From NCBI GenBank assembly GCA_020650975.1, contig JAIPMN010019391.1:1-33008 (forward strand): a stretch of DNA of 33,008 bases. Direction: 5' to 3'. The position numbers and the translations under genes were made by a program. The DNA is from Apostichopus californicus (Eukaryota; Echinodermata; Holothuroidea; Aspidochirotida; Stichopodidae). Within the stretch, counting starts at the first letter, position 1; each line of letters starts with the position of its first letter. Below, piece by piece: positions 20,001 to 30,616 of the stretch. The notes beneath the pieces are model-generated. The model did not search any database, was not told the origin of the DNA, and was given only the letters and a program-made list of their open reading frames with translations.

Positions 20001-20940
20001 CATTCAATGATTTGATTAATAATTATTCTCACGTGTAATATTGTGTTTTGTGTTTTAGTACCTATGCGTCACAGGTACAAATCTAACTAGAAACATGATT
20101 AAGGTATGTGCGATTGGAGGGTGCTCACTTTTTCATGAGTATACTTTAGAATTGCGTTCACTGATGCGACGCTAGGACAGCAGGACTACATGAAGAGAGT
20201 CGCTTTGTATTTTACATTCATTTTCTTATATGGCAGCAATTGTAGTATAAAGTATTATTTCCATGTGGTAAAATTATACTTAATTGTGTACTATCTTCTA
20301 CTTCTACCTTATGTTAAGTGACCAAAATGACCTGGTAAGTTATTTGAGTCCACTAAGTTGCCTCTAAAGATTAAGTTACCGCTTCCTTTTATGATAGCTT
20401 ATATGCATTTCCTTTACGAGCTGTAACACCCCTTGTTCTTTCCTTAAAGAAATGTAACACTCATTGTACTTGCCTGTTAATATTTCTTTAAATGTTGTGA
20501 AATTAAAATAACTTACACAGTATGAAACAATTTCAGGATGTGATGAGAAATGCCACAAAATGTCACATGTAGGAATCTATATTAGAGTTTACTAGCTGAT
20601 ATATTTCATTACCATTGATTCATTTCATTTCACTTTCCAGTACTTGACATTGGGTGAGTGTCGTGATTATTTTATATTTGAATACAATGAAATGCAACTG
20701 GATGAAATGATTTGACAATATGGAGTGCTTTGTAAGATTAAGCGCAATAGACTGTCGTTGTTTACTACTCTAGACTTGCATTGTAATTTGCGTAATATTA
20801 GATGGCAAACCGTTATTTATGCATTGAACACTTCATTGGAAAGTGAAACACTTGTAAAATGTTGGCATTTCGACAAGTTGGTTATTTCCTCATTGAATTG
20901 AGATAATTTCAATGTTAAGGACAACTTGGAACCTTTTTCA
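17097..20940. other. Divergent intergenic and 5' region between genes A and B
   Basis: Upstream of both signal-peptide exons. Several strong minus-strand donor-like sites (17710, 17817, 18024, 18604) could end 5'UTR exons of gene A, but which is used cannot be told. On the plus strand a strong acceptor and donor enclose a 13-base stretch at 20641-20653, possibly a 5'UTR micro-exon of gene B. A 72-codon minus-strand open frame at 18868-19086 looks protein-like but matches nothing I recognise. No clear TATA box could be assigned. Confidence 0.45.
18247..18264 (+). promoter_or_regulatory. IRF/ISRE-like element
   Basis: GAAACCGAAACTGAAACT: three perfect tandem GAAANN steps, the binding pattern of interferon regulatory factors. 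It lies 1154 bases upstream of the gene A start codon and about 2.9 kb upstream of that of gene B, between two immune-type receptor genes. Function is inferred from the motif alone. Confidence 0.45.
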
Positions 20941-21130
20941 ACTTCCTCGAATGGTAAGTTACAAGTAATTGATCTTCCACCTTTTATTTTCTAAATTTGT
21001 GAAAACGTTGATTTATGTCATTGTTGCTTAAGGTGATTGATACTTATTTGCAATTATGTTTGCTATTAAAAGAAAACTAGAAGAAACTTGACTTTGATTT
21101 ATGAGATTTTTGTTTAATTCTCTTTTTCAG

Positions 21131-21204
21131 ATTGAATATACCTTTGGACAAGATGTATAATTGCCATTTCTATGCAATGTTCAACTTTGTTACTTTAACA
21201 TTTG
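21131..21204 (+). CDS. Gene B exon: start codon and signal peptide
   Basis: Acceptor tctttttcag at 21130; ATG at 21153; donor gtaaga after 21204, phase 1. Reads MYNCHFYAMFNFVTLTF, a short hydrophobic leader. A likely 5'UTR exon ends at 20953 with donor gtaagt. Joining it places an upstream ATG ten codons before a TAA that overlaps the main ATG (atgtataa), i.e. a short overlapping uORF. Confidence 0.65.
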
Positions 21205-24200
21205 GTAAGATATCTGACGTTTTCCTTTTCTATGTTCTAATTTGCTATAACCACTCTCCTTTGCAAAAAGTCACGATGAGGCTTAACACTTTATGTATCA
21301 TTGCTCTTTTAGCGTGTTACTTAAACAGAGGCAAAAAAACAAAGAAATGTCCCACAAACCTTACGATTAATTTTAATGTTTGTAGATTTGTCAACAAATC
21401 CCTACTGTCTTGTGTTGAATGAGCATAAAAATGAACTATCAAGTTTAGAGTAAGTTTAATGCCAAATATTTTAAAAATCATGATAATTATCTACAGGTGT
21501 GAGGCAAATGATATCTTCATCGAAAAACAAATTGTCCCACCGACATAATTTCAGAATTAATAAACTGAGGCAGTTCTTGTATCATGTAAGAGATAATAGA
21601 GGATACCACTTTTATGTTTCAGGATTCGACGGTATCATCGATAAGCGGAATATTTTGTTAGCTGACAGGGTAACTGTTGCTTGCATCTCAGAAGGCAAAC
21701 ATTCGTGGTATTTCAATGAAAATATTACTGTCTCCTTTGCGAAAAAAAAAACTGGTGATTGGCAAGGTGGAAGTTTACACGACTACGTCTCGTACTTGCA
21801 TATAGAGAAATTCAGGGAAAATAACACTGGGTATTACTCCTGCTTCGTTGATGGTGTAGAAAGATGTAAATTCCACTTAGTCGTAGACGGTATGTATAGA
21901 TAATCTTCTTTTACAATGAGAGTTGCTATAATATACCTGATATGGACTGATACAATTACATGTCCGTCGATCGACTTTGTGTCCATAAAGTTAATCTGAA
22001 GGAAAATTAAGGAAATTATCCAAGTCTGAGGCTGGAAAGTTCAAAAATTCTGAAGAAGTTTTCACAGTTTAAAAAGTATGACAGATAACTAATTGCCAGG
22101 GCCTGACGGTTTGCAACTGAGTATTTTAAGTTTTTCTGGGATGAACTGAGTTGGTTTCTAGTTCGTTCCCTTAATAATAGATATTAAAAGGTTGAGATTT
22201 CTGTAATTTAAAAGCATGGTATTATCTTTCTTATATCGAAAGGCGATAAACACTTGATTGGAGGCATATTTCCCGTCTTAACCGTCTTGTCAAACCTTAT
22301 TTCATTTAATCAAAATTGTTTGTTGCAAAGACGCTACTTAGGGCATTGTATTCGAACTGTTTAAGATAGTATGCATAGCTCTCAGGGGGACCATTTTCGA
22401 TTTTGAAAAAGATTTTGATTCTGTTTCTTTCTCCTTTATCCGGAAGGTCCGTGATCTCTAACAATTTTGGTCCTTCAATTTTGCAGTGATTTGACAGTTT
22501 TTACAAAAAAGCTTCATTATCAGTTCTTGGTAGTGGGTTTCCTTCACAAAATTTTCCCTATGAACGAGGGTGTAGACAGGGTGATCACCTATCTAAGTAT
22601 CTTTTCATCTTAACCGCTAATTACTAAATTACTAAACGTTATTGTACTGAAAATCTCATGCTTTGCACGTTTGTTAAGAATAGAATTTGGACTTTTTTAT
22701 CTCAAAAAGTACAATGCAGACATGGTCAATTTCTTTACTAATAGTGACTATTAGTTTGAGCTGGCAATGCAAAATGTTAATAATGCATTTTGAAAAGATG
22801 TGCTTCCTTGTGCCCTTTACTTCTTTGGTAATCATTGCTACTATAATCCCAATATGAATAGCTTTAATTTAAAGTCAGCCCATCTGGAACAATAAATTAA
22901 TATTAATTGATATACCATTCTGTGTTCTACCTTCATTGGGTTAAAGGGGGAATCACTAGTTTATACATATGATCAATTTATAAAAACTTTTGAGATCATT
23001 TTATGGGGTTACTGCAACAATCAGAGCACCATGGACACAAATTTTTAGGAACCTCAAGTATTTGGTTAAGAAGTCCAATAAACAGTTTTATGAATAGCAT
23101 TCTTAACGGTGGTCAGTTGTGTTGAAAGGTTATTAACAAGAAACTGTTAAACTCGTCTGAAGTTTGTAATGAATCCTACCACAAAATGGTCTCGTACACT
23201 TGATGTTACAGGTCGGAGAATCTTTGTCAATCTATTGTTTTATTAATGTCCATTGTTCTAGTAACGTGAAATTAAGTTAGCTTCAATACAGGCTCCACAG
23301 AATTCTTCCTACCAACAAAATCTTGATCTTATTAATGTTATTCGATTCAGAAAACTTACATTTGAGGCAACTATACTGAAACAATTGATCATCTTTCTGT
23401 GAATGTTATTATACCTTAGCCATTTGGAACTATCTACACAACATTTATAAACGCTGGGATTGACATTGACATTGACGTAAGAAATAATATAGTAGTTTTG
23501 TTTGGAGGTGATTTCGCACTTGATTATAATCTAGTGATAATGTTGGTGAAACTGTATATCTCCAGCTGCAAAAACATGATAATACTCCCTTCGAAGGTCG
23601 GTTTGTTGGATTACTTATGAAACTCTCACTCTGTATTCCTATATTGTAAAGTAAATTGAAAATAGGTATCTGGGATCGCTACTGATTGCCCTAGTGTACC
23701 CTCTTGAGTTTGGATTTCTAGGGTTTTGTTTTTCGTTTCGAGCGTCACAATCATTATTATGCCCTGATTTACTATCTGCTAGAAAGGATTGTACATCTGA
23801 CTGTGTATTGTAAAGTGTGTTTTATCTATGTTTATAATGTGATGTTAATTTGCATGATGAATGTAATTAGTGACAAATAAATGAGAAGAAAAAATAAAAT
23901 TAAATGATCTACAGTGAAGTTAATAAATAACAAAAAATTCTGTGACAGCTTGCTTTCTCTTAAGTATGGAATCAATGATTGTGATTAATGTTTAATGAAT
24001 AACAAGTACTCTGCGCTAGCTTGTTTTCTCTTAAGTATGACATCACTGATTGTGATTCATGTTTAATGAATAACGAGTACTCGGTGCCAGCTTGTTTTCT
24101 CTTAAGTATGGAATCATTCCCTGGTAGAAATTCCAGTAGAACCCAGTTAAAAAATCAACTAGGTTCTACTAGGACCTACTATGTTTAACTGGTTTTTAAC

Positions 24201-27200
24201 TGTGTTTAACTGGGTCTTACTGGGTTCCAACTGGGCTATGCTGAACATGAGCTAGGTTCAACTGGGTTTACACAATGTTCAACTGGGTTTGTTCAGGCCC
24301 AACTGAGTTTGAACTATGTTTGAACTGATCCAGTTGGGCTTCAACTAGGTTTCACTGGTTTTTGCACTAGCCCAACTGGGTTTGAACTATGTTGACTGGT
24401 GAACTTGCCCTGTTGGGGTTGAACTAGTTTTCAACTGGTTTTGCACTGGCCCAACTGGGTTTGGACTATTGGCTGATGAACTGACCCAGCTGGGGTTTAA
24501 CTAGGTTTCACTGGTTTGCACAAGCCCAACTGGGTTTGAACTATGTTTATTGGTGAACTTGCCCTGTTGGGGTTGAACTAGGTTTCACACTGGCCCAACT
24601 GGGTTTGGACTATGTTGACTGCTTTTATTTTAGGCGTAATTATCAAGAATATTATAATGTAAGTTCGTAAGCAGTAACCGTATCGTAATATATTGAAAAT
24701 GCTTAATTAGCCAACTTATGAGGGGGTGTAAAATAAATCTTTGTCATATTTATCACAGTTATGATTAAACGATTACATTTTTGTACCGCAATGATTAAAA
24801 ATATGATATATTTCCTATATAATGAATTTGAAAAAAAATATGTTATACTTTTTTCGTCGATATGAACAATTGGTAGGCAAAATGCCTTCCTAGTGCAAAA
24901 TAGTATGATCCGACTAAATTTGAACTTTGACATTTGTCCCTTGCGTTAGCGCTAAATTTATAAATTCCGAATCCGCAAACCACACACGCCAACAGAAGCT
25001 TCGCAGAATAATCGCATTTGTAACCGATTTTGCCAACAATTTTAAATTATTACCGCGGCTAAGTTCCCTTCTTTGTGATCTTGCAGTATCTTTATATTAT
25101 TGACACATACTTGTAACATTATAATTGATTGTGAACGTGCTCTTTATCATAAATATTTGAATTGAACAGAAACTTTAAATATAGGCTAGTGACTTAGGAC
25201 TATAGTATAGGCTAGGCTCACAAACCGGTTCCCTACTAGGTATACCACATGGTACAATTACTAACGTTAGCTAACGTTATAGTTGCCTAGCTTATAGGGG
25301 CCTGACCTAGCCTAGTTATACTCAAATTAACACCTATATTTAGCCGCATGATTTAAGGAAAGTTATCGTCAACTAGCAAACATAATACTAGCAATTTTCA
25401 AAATTTACGCAATTGCCTTGATTTATGTTTCAAACATGAAGTGTCCTATTGCCGGCATAATAACATACTTTGCAAAAGTCATTAGCCTAGTGAAGTGTAC
25501 AGCATACACGTATATATGCTACAAATGTGAGGATGCCCTACACTATACATTATTGACATATGATTAAACTATCAATCTAATTTCTAGTGAGGCTTCATTT
25601 GTACAGTGTAAGATGGTCAGCTCTTACATAAAGTTTGGTTTTGTACCATAGTTTTACTTGTTTATTAGTGCACTGTGCAGTGCTCACTGTCAGAGGGCTA
25701 TACATTTGTACAGTACATTTGTATGTTGTCTTGTGGCAGCAAAAGGGTTGATTAACAACTCTCTCTCTTCTGGGTTGCTAGGCAACTATCTTGTTCTTCC
25801 TGGAAATTAGCCCTCACAGGAAATGGGGTCTGTGTGTATATATTTTAGGAACAAAGGAGTTTTGTGAGGGTACAGTATAGGGAGTTGGCAATTGGCTATG
25901 AGTATCTGAGCAAGGCAGTTGTAAAAGAAGAGAAAGATAGTTTAATGGCTGGATAGTTTGTTTTAAACCTTAATTTATATAGTTCAAGTCACTGTAGACC
26001 TTATTATTTTATGGAAGTTGTGATATTCAACTGAGAGTCTGGGACACTATTTATTATAAAGGATACTATTTACTATAAAGGATATTGTTTTACAATATAG
26101 GAAATTCCAGGACACCATCACTTACTGTATAAAGGACATTATTTTACTACAAAGGATATTGACATTATTTTACTGAAAGGATACCCTGGAACACTATTTC
26201 ATAAATTAAAGGATGTTTTTTTGTTGGGATCGGACATTCATAATACCATTTATTGGGTTCAACTATACTGATGTCGTAGAATATCTGATGTCACCAGCAG
26301 GCCAACTCACCAGAACAGACTTTTAAATTAAGTGTATTTCTTTATATTTTGGGTGCGCACCTCACGACTGTAAGTTGTTTCATTTAATTCTTTAACTGGG
26401 CCCAGATCAGCTGTACATTGTTTGTTTTGCATAATTAATTTTTTTTTTATCCAATCCAGTTGAGTTCTCCATTTTTATATGTGTCTTGCTCTGTGTTAGG
26501 TCATCACACCAAACCCAGAGTTTTCTGATCAAGAACAAACATTTATTTTCAGTGGCTAACACCCTTAATACTTACAGTATAGATCTACTGTTAAAAATGA
26601 AAACTTCTTAAAGTGTGGTCTTATATAAGTGTAGATAACACCAGTTGAGAATCCCAGTTCAAACTATTTAAAAATATAAGAAGTAAAACATAGTTGACCC
26701 AGTTTAACCCAGCAAAACATAGTTGACCCAGTTGAACCCAGTAAAACATAGTTGACCCAGTAAAACATAGTTGACCCAGTAAAACATAGTTGAACCAGTT
26801 GGACCCAGTTGGACCCAGTAAAACATAGTTGAACCAGTTGGACCCAGTAAAACATAGTTGAACCAGTTGGGAACCCCAGTTCACCCAGTTCAACCTAGTT
26901 CAAATTTGGGCCAACTTCCGTATAGAAAATTCCAGTTGAACCCAGTTCAAAAGTTCAACTGGAATTTCCACCAGGGTTGAATGTGATTAATGTTTAATGA
27001 ATAACAAGTACTCTCTGCCAGCTTGTTTTCTCTTAAGTATAGAATCACCGAATGTGATTAATGTTTAATGAATAACAAGTACTCTCTGCCAGCTTGTTTT
27101 CTCTTAAGTATGAAATCACTGATTGTGATTAATGTTTAATAAATAACTAGTAATCTGACCCAGCTTGTTTCTATGAAGTATGGAATCACTGATTGTGTTA

Positions 27201-30200
27201 AATGTTTAACAAATAACCAATATTCTGATAGAAATTATTAAATCAAGTTTTATTTATGTTTTAATACTCTGTTGGTCCTATCTACAGATCAACATCAGCT
27301 TGTTACATCAGTAAAGTTTCTTGGATCTTCTATTATCATGAAGTGCATGTACAACAACAGTACACGATTCAAACCATTGTGGTATTTTAATACTGATCTC
27401 CTATACGCACCGGATATTTCTCCAAGTGATATCAAACTTGATAACGTATACGGGATAAATGTATCCGATACTGCTTCAGACCTCCGAGTGGAACCTATTA
27501 AGAAACAAAATAGTGGCAATTACAGTTGCAAATTTGGTAAAACTACTTGGATTACCTACCAACTCAGTGTTCAAGGTAATGGCTCTTCTTGAAAAATTTA
27601 GCCTGAAATCTCCTTTCATCTTCGGTTTGCGCTGTGCGTTGTTTGATTGCTTAAATGAAATATGAGTATCACAGGTTTTAAATATACATATTTATTTATA
27701 TGATATGTTAATATCCAAAATAATATTTAAGCACTTACTGCTAGGCGCTCACTCAGAACTATTGTTGGCATATAAACTGAGACATTCTAAGGAATAGAAA
27801 ACGTTGTTATTTCAAGGTAAAACGAGAAGCAGACTATATATTCATACATTTGAGTTTGATTTAGAATATGCATGGGAAAGATAATATTTCCCAAATGGGA
27901 TATAAAAATTGTTGTTGAGGATGAACATCTTTTGAAAAATTTATCGAATTATTCGCATGTAAAGCGAGGTATCTCTAGATCCACACATTATTAATAAACG
28001 CTTTACAGGCATATGAAAAATATAAATAGTATATCAGCAATGTGTACTATTTTAGAACATTTCTTTAAATTTCAATATTGATATGAATTGACTTCACATG
28101 AAGAACAAAAAGTATTCAGCCGGTAATAACAATAACGTGGTGTTCATTTTGACAAAAACATTTTGTTATAATTACACTGCATGACCTTGAATAACGCTTA
28201 ACCCTACGCAGATTTAAATGCAGTAACGTGTTTGTAAGAATGAATACAAATTAAAAATATACTATTGAATAAGTACTATTGATCTAAGAATAAATGATAA
28301 CTTTGCATAAAGATCGTTTGTAAGCTTAAACTCAACACAAGTTATGTTATTCTGATTCCCAGGTTATCAGCTTAAAATCAATGGGGAAATAATGGAAATG
28401 AACGTTACATTCATTGAAGCTTTCAAAATTAACAGAATTTGGTGTGGAAGTAACATGAGCAGTGAACTCGTGGATATGGAGCTACAAGTCAATGTCATGG
28501 ATATTGAAGGATATTACATAGATAACGGATTTTGGGGAATACATCCCGAAGTACACGAGGCTGAAAAATCTCTAACACTTCCAGCGAACGCTGCAAGTGC
28601 AGTTATTTCTTGTGTCATTAATAGTACTTCGGGATTTGAAATTGAGGAAAAGTCGTTATTTGCAACTATTATAGGTAAGTCCTTCAACATATTCTCGTAC
28701 TTGTGCATAAATAACTACATTGACTAATTCAAAATACCCTTTTTTAAATGAATTTTCAATATATACGAATCGGAGATAAAGAGAAGTATTAAAACCTGAC
28801 TAATATTTCCGTAGAACATGACTTTGTTTCTTTGCTTGTCCATGAACTGCACATTTTAGTTCACGTTAAGATATTCTTGTCTATAAAAATGACCTTATTA
28901 CCCATTTCTTTCAAGATAAATCTTTTTTGAACCACTATTTGTCTCAATTAAATGTATTTTGCATTTCATTATGTAACAGTGGTACCTGAACTGCGTATTC
29001 AAATAGACGGCACTAACGTGACTGATGACAAGGTTATTATCGGTGGAAAGACAATAGCCATTAAATGCGTAGCATTTCGGTCTCGACCTCCAGTTACTTT
29101 ACAATGGCATGGTCTCTTTGATGACTCCTCTAACCATAGCGAGAATAATTCTCGTCGTGAAGTTTCGAAGGTGAATTATTTTCACCAATCTACGAAAGAT
29201 TACGAAATTCAGGAAATTGTAAACGTCACTGGTTATATGGATATATCATGTTACAGTGATGGAGAACCGGGGATCCTGAAACAATCTGTCAGAATCACCA
29301 TCAGAATGAGAGGTAATGAATTTGTAGTCTTTTGTAGTAAATTTTATATCACGACGATTGATATTACCAAGTGAATAATTAAATAGTCAGTTTATCTAAA
29401 GAAGTATAATTCGCTGTTTCATAATCACTTAGAGTTTCATTGTACTTGTATGTCAACACAACACTGTGCTTACAATAAGATATGCACATGATTCATATAT
29501 GAAGAGTAAAATTAATATATACTTTATGTGAATTTGAGTTGTATATGAAAAGTTGAAGTCATTCAAGACCATGGCATTTTCAAAACCATATAGTACCCTT
29601 TACATCTGCTGTCGTCATATTGTTAATTGTTTTTTCTGTAACTTCTTGACAGGCGCATATTTGCTACCAATAATTATCTCAGTTAGTGGTTTCATGCTTT
29701 TCGTTGTTCTGTGTGTCGTCATGGTAACGAGAAGACGAAAACTGCGAGGTTGGTTACCATCTTGTTTATTGTATTAAAGTTGACTTCTATAAATTGTAAA
29801 ACAGGTATCAAACTAATGTTGTCACATCAAACGAATCACATACAAAAAAGAAAACACACGTGTCTCTCCCCCCCCCCCCCAAAAAAAAAAACAGTGCAAA
29901 TTTATCACTGAATAGTATATTATCCCGTAAAAGTCAATGTACGTTTATATTATAGTAGCATACAACAGTCAGTTTTATAACACCTGCAGTGGTTCTGATC
30001 CAAGATTACAGGACCTTGTCCTTCTTTCATATATGTAAATTGGTGAAGAGCTTGCTGCTTCCTGCGTTGCTGTCGTGGCAGGAAAGCAAATGGTTTCAAA
30101 GGGTGTTCAAAGTGGTTTCAACCTATTTGTGTTTCTATTGGATCTATACGCTTTATGGACGTTAATGCTTCCTTTTACATATTAACATGCAATGCATGGT

Positions 30201-30614
30201 ATCATTCTGTAATTGAATGTATTAATGCCTGAAATAAATATTCTTTCATTACCATATGGGGAACATAATACGATATAAATTTAACAATTTCATTATAAAC
30301 GTTAATGTTTCAATTTAGGTCAGTAATTTTGACTGTGTTTTTTGTTGTTGCTATCGGCTATATACATTATCGCTAGAGTTAGAAAACATGTACATACTTT
30401 TTTTCCTTTTGCAGTAAGAACAACGGGGTCAACGTCATCCAGGTGAATCATGGAATTAACAATCTTGTCAATAAGTGGTCTGCTAATAATAACGGGAATA
30501 TGTTGTATGACAAGTAGGAGTGGGTGGGAGTAGGGTGGGAAGGGAGGGGAAAATAACTGTAGCGATGACTCACTTTCCTGCAGACAAACAGGGAAGTACA
30601 TGTTCACTTTTTAA
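21153..30614 (+). CDS. Gene B: four-Ig transmembrane receptor (spliced)
   Basis: Second IgSF receptor, transcribed away from gene A. Exons: signal peptide (21153-21204), Ig1 (21623-21889), Ig2 (27288-27575), Ig3 (28363-28674), Ig4 (28980-29312), TM (29653-29748), all phase 1 at both boundaries. In the simplest model two short exons (30415-30442, 30584-30614) follow and give a tail of about 20 residues ending at TAA 30612-30614. An alternative is a longer tail through exons near 31.7 kb. Four Ig domains and the xRPPVxLxW motif in Ig4 parallel gene A, so the two are probably ancient paralogues, although exon fusion of Ig2+Ig3 occurs only in A. The intron between Ig1 and Ig2 is 5.4 kb because of mobile DNA. 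Confidence 0.75.
21623..21889 (+). CDS. Gene B exon: Ig domain 1 (V-like)
   Basis: 267 nt, acceptor tttatgtttcag, donor gtatgt, phase 1 to 1. B-strand Cys in VTVACISEG, C-strand Trp in HSWYFNENI, F-strand NNTGYYSCFV: a complete V-type core, followed by an extra Cys (VERCKFHL). An alternative acceptor at 21496 (tatctacag) is also in frame and would add 42 residues before the domain. Sequons NIT and NNT are present. Confidence 0.85.
21990..23900 (+). mobile_element. Decayed L1/Tx1-like LINE (reverse transcriptase fragment)
   Basis: Same strand as gene B, in its first long intron. Broken frames retain reverse-transcriptase landmarks: a PGPDGL block near 22100, FDFEKDFDSVS near 22397, and a RGCRQGDHLSKYLFIL block near 22566-22613, corresponding to the finger and palm motifs of L1/Tx1 elements. 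The block order is right, but stops and frameshifts are frequent and the YxDD catalytic box is not seen intact. A poly-A-like tail (aataaatgagaagaaaaaa) near 23875-23895 marks the probable 3' end. 5'-truncated and inactive. Confidence 0.75.
23925..24118 (+). repeat. 71-bp minisatellite, left part
   Basis: Units begin at 23977 and 24048, each exactly 71 bp, with a partial diverged unit before them. The unit contains tgtttaatgaataac, then cttgttttctcttaagtatg. The array resumes at 26979 after the transposon. Confidence 0.85.
24130..24625 (+). repeat. Left subterminal repeat array of the transposon
   Basis: About five degenerate units of 75-80 bp around gcccaactgggtttgaacta, ttgccctgttggggttgaac and aggtttcactgg. 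Mirror-image of the right array. Confidence 0.75.
26035..26215 (+). repeat. Degenerate short tandem repeat inside the transposon
   Basis: Repeated steps around tatttactataaaggatat, about 20-35 bp apart, six or so copies. Confidence 0.55.
26688..26952 (+). repeat. Right subterminal repeat array of the transposon
   Basis: At least seven copies of aaaacatagttgacccagt or its variant aaaacatagttgaaccagt, in inverse sense to the left array. The long minus-strand open frames here (26621-26893) are translations of the repeat, not genes. It ends in a hairpin (26927-26970) with a stem of about 15 bp. Confidence 0.8.
26979..27233 (+). repeat. 71-bp minisatellite, right part
   Basis: Units start at 26979, 27050, 27121 and 27191; the first two are exactly 71 bp, the third 70, the last partial and diverged. 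Stops about 55 bp before the acceptor of the Ig2 exon. Confidence 0.85.
27288..27575 (+). CDS. Gene B exon: Ig domain 2 (V-like)
   Basis: 288 nt, acceptor ggtcctatctacag, donor gtaatg, phase 1 to 1. B-strand Cys in SIIMKCMYNN, C-strand Trp in KPLWYFNTD, F-strand QNSGNYSCKF. Closely parallels Ig1 (WYFN after the Trp, NSG/NTG before YYSC), so Ig1 and Ig2 probably arose by duplication. Sequons NNST and NVS. Confidence 0.85.
28363..28674 (+). CDS. Gene B exon: Ig-like domain 3 (divergent)
   Basis: 312 nt, acceptor attctgattcccag, donor gtaagt, phase 1 to 1. The Ig assignment rests on position, size (about 104 residues), phase and two spaced cysteines (RIWCGSNM and AVISCVINS). Order is unusual: IWCGS sits where F-strand is expected of one domain and VISC where B-strand of a C2 domain is expected, so this exon may encode the end of one domain and the start of another. 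Sequons NVT, NMS and NST. Confidence 0.7.
28980..29312 (+). CDS. Gene B exon: Ig domain 4 (C2-like)
   Basis: 333 nt, acceptor cattatgtaacag, donor gtaatg, phase 1 to 1. B-strand Cys in TIAIKCVAF, then RSRPPVTLQWHG, and F-strand Cys in YMDISCYSDGEPG. The RPPVxLxW motif is shared with Ig2 of gene A and, in part, Ig4 of gene A. Unlike those it lacks the extra N-terminal cysteine pair. Confidence 0.85.
29653..29748 (+). CDS. Gene B exon: transmembrane segment
   Basis: 96 nt, acceptor taacttcttgacag, phase 1 to 1. Span YLLPIIISVSGFMLFVVLCV plus VMV, then stop-transfer TRRRKLR. The donor (gttggt) is weak; a better-looking gtaacg inside the exon would cut off the basic residues and switch to phase 0, an alternative worth noting. 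Confidence 0.75.
29868..29891 (+). repeat. Poly-C followed by poly-A tract
   Basis: Thirteen C then eleven A. Prone to length change and sequencing error. It lies in the probable intron after the TM exon. Confidence 0.8.
30415..30442 (+). CDS. Gene B candidate tail exon, short-tail model
   Basis: 28 nt with a very good acceptor (ttttcctttt gcag) and donor gtgaat. Continues the TM phase: VRTTGSTSS, ending in phase 2. Confidence 0.45.
30584..30614 (+). CDS. Gene B candidate last coding exon, short-tail model
   Basis: Acceptor cactttcctgcag. Joined to 30442 it reads RQTGKYMFTF then TAA. A good donor (gtatgt) follows at 30617, so the exon runs to 30616 and further UTR exons may exist. Read instead in phase 0 the same 33 nt are open (TNREVHVHFLK), so it could also serve a longer tail. 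Confidence 0.4.
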
Positions 30615-30616
30615 AG

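Larger units (their letters stand above)
24119..26976. mobile_element. Foldback-type DNA transposon, non-autonomous (2858 bp)
   Basis: Left end 24119-24142 (ccctggtagaaattccag then TAGAAC) matches the reverse complement of 26953-26976 at 22 of 24 bases. TT on each side (24117-24118, 26977-26978) fits a 2-bp target duplication: removing the element and one TT restores a 71-bp minisatellite unit (gaatca-TT-gaatgtgatt). Both arms carry subterminal repeats built on aactgggttcaactatg in opposite orientation, so the ends can fold back over about 300-500 bp. The middle shows no transposase-like frame. TIR starting CCCTGG with TT duplication does not match a superfamily I can name with confidence. 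Confidence 0.8.

Noticed and set aside
25262-25279. 18-bp perfect palindrome taacgttagctaacgtta
   Set aside because: Inside the transposon, no neighbouring element gives it a role; kept only as a note.
26621-26893. Long minus-strand open frames rich in Trp, Val, Gln and Leu repeats
   Set aside because: They are translations of the transposon's aaaacatagttgacccagt array; the same repeat is open in two frames, which points to repeat structure rather than coding.
29803-29910. Exon following TM after a 55-bp intron (GIKLMLSHQTNHIQKRKHTC)
   Set aside because: The intron would be shorter than is usual for animals and the frame runs into the poly-C/poly-A tract.
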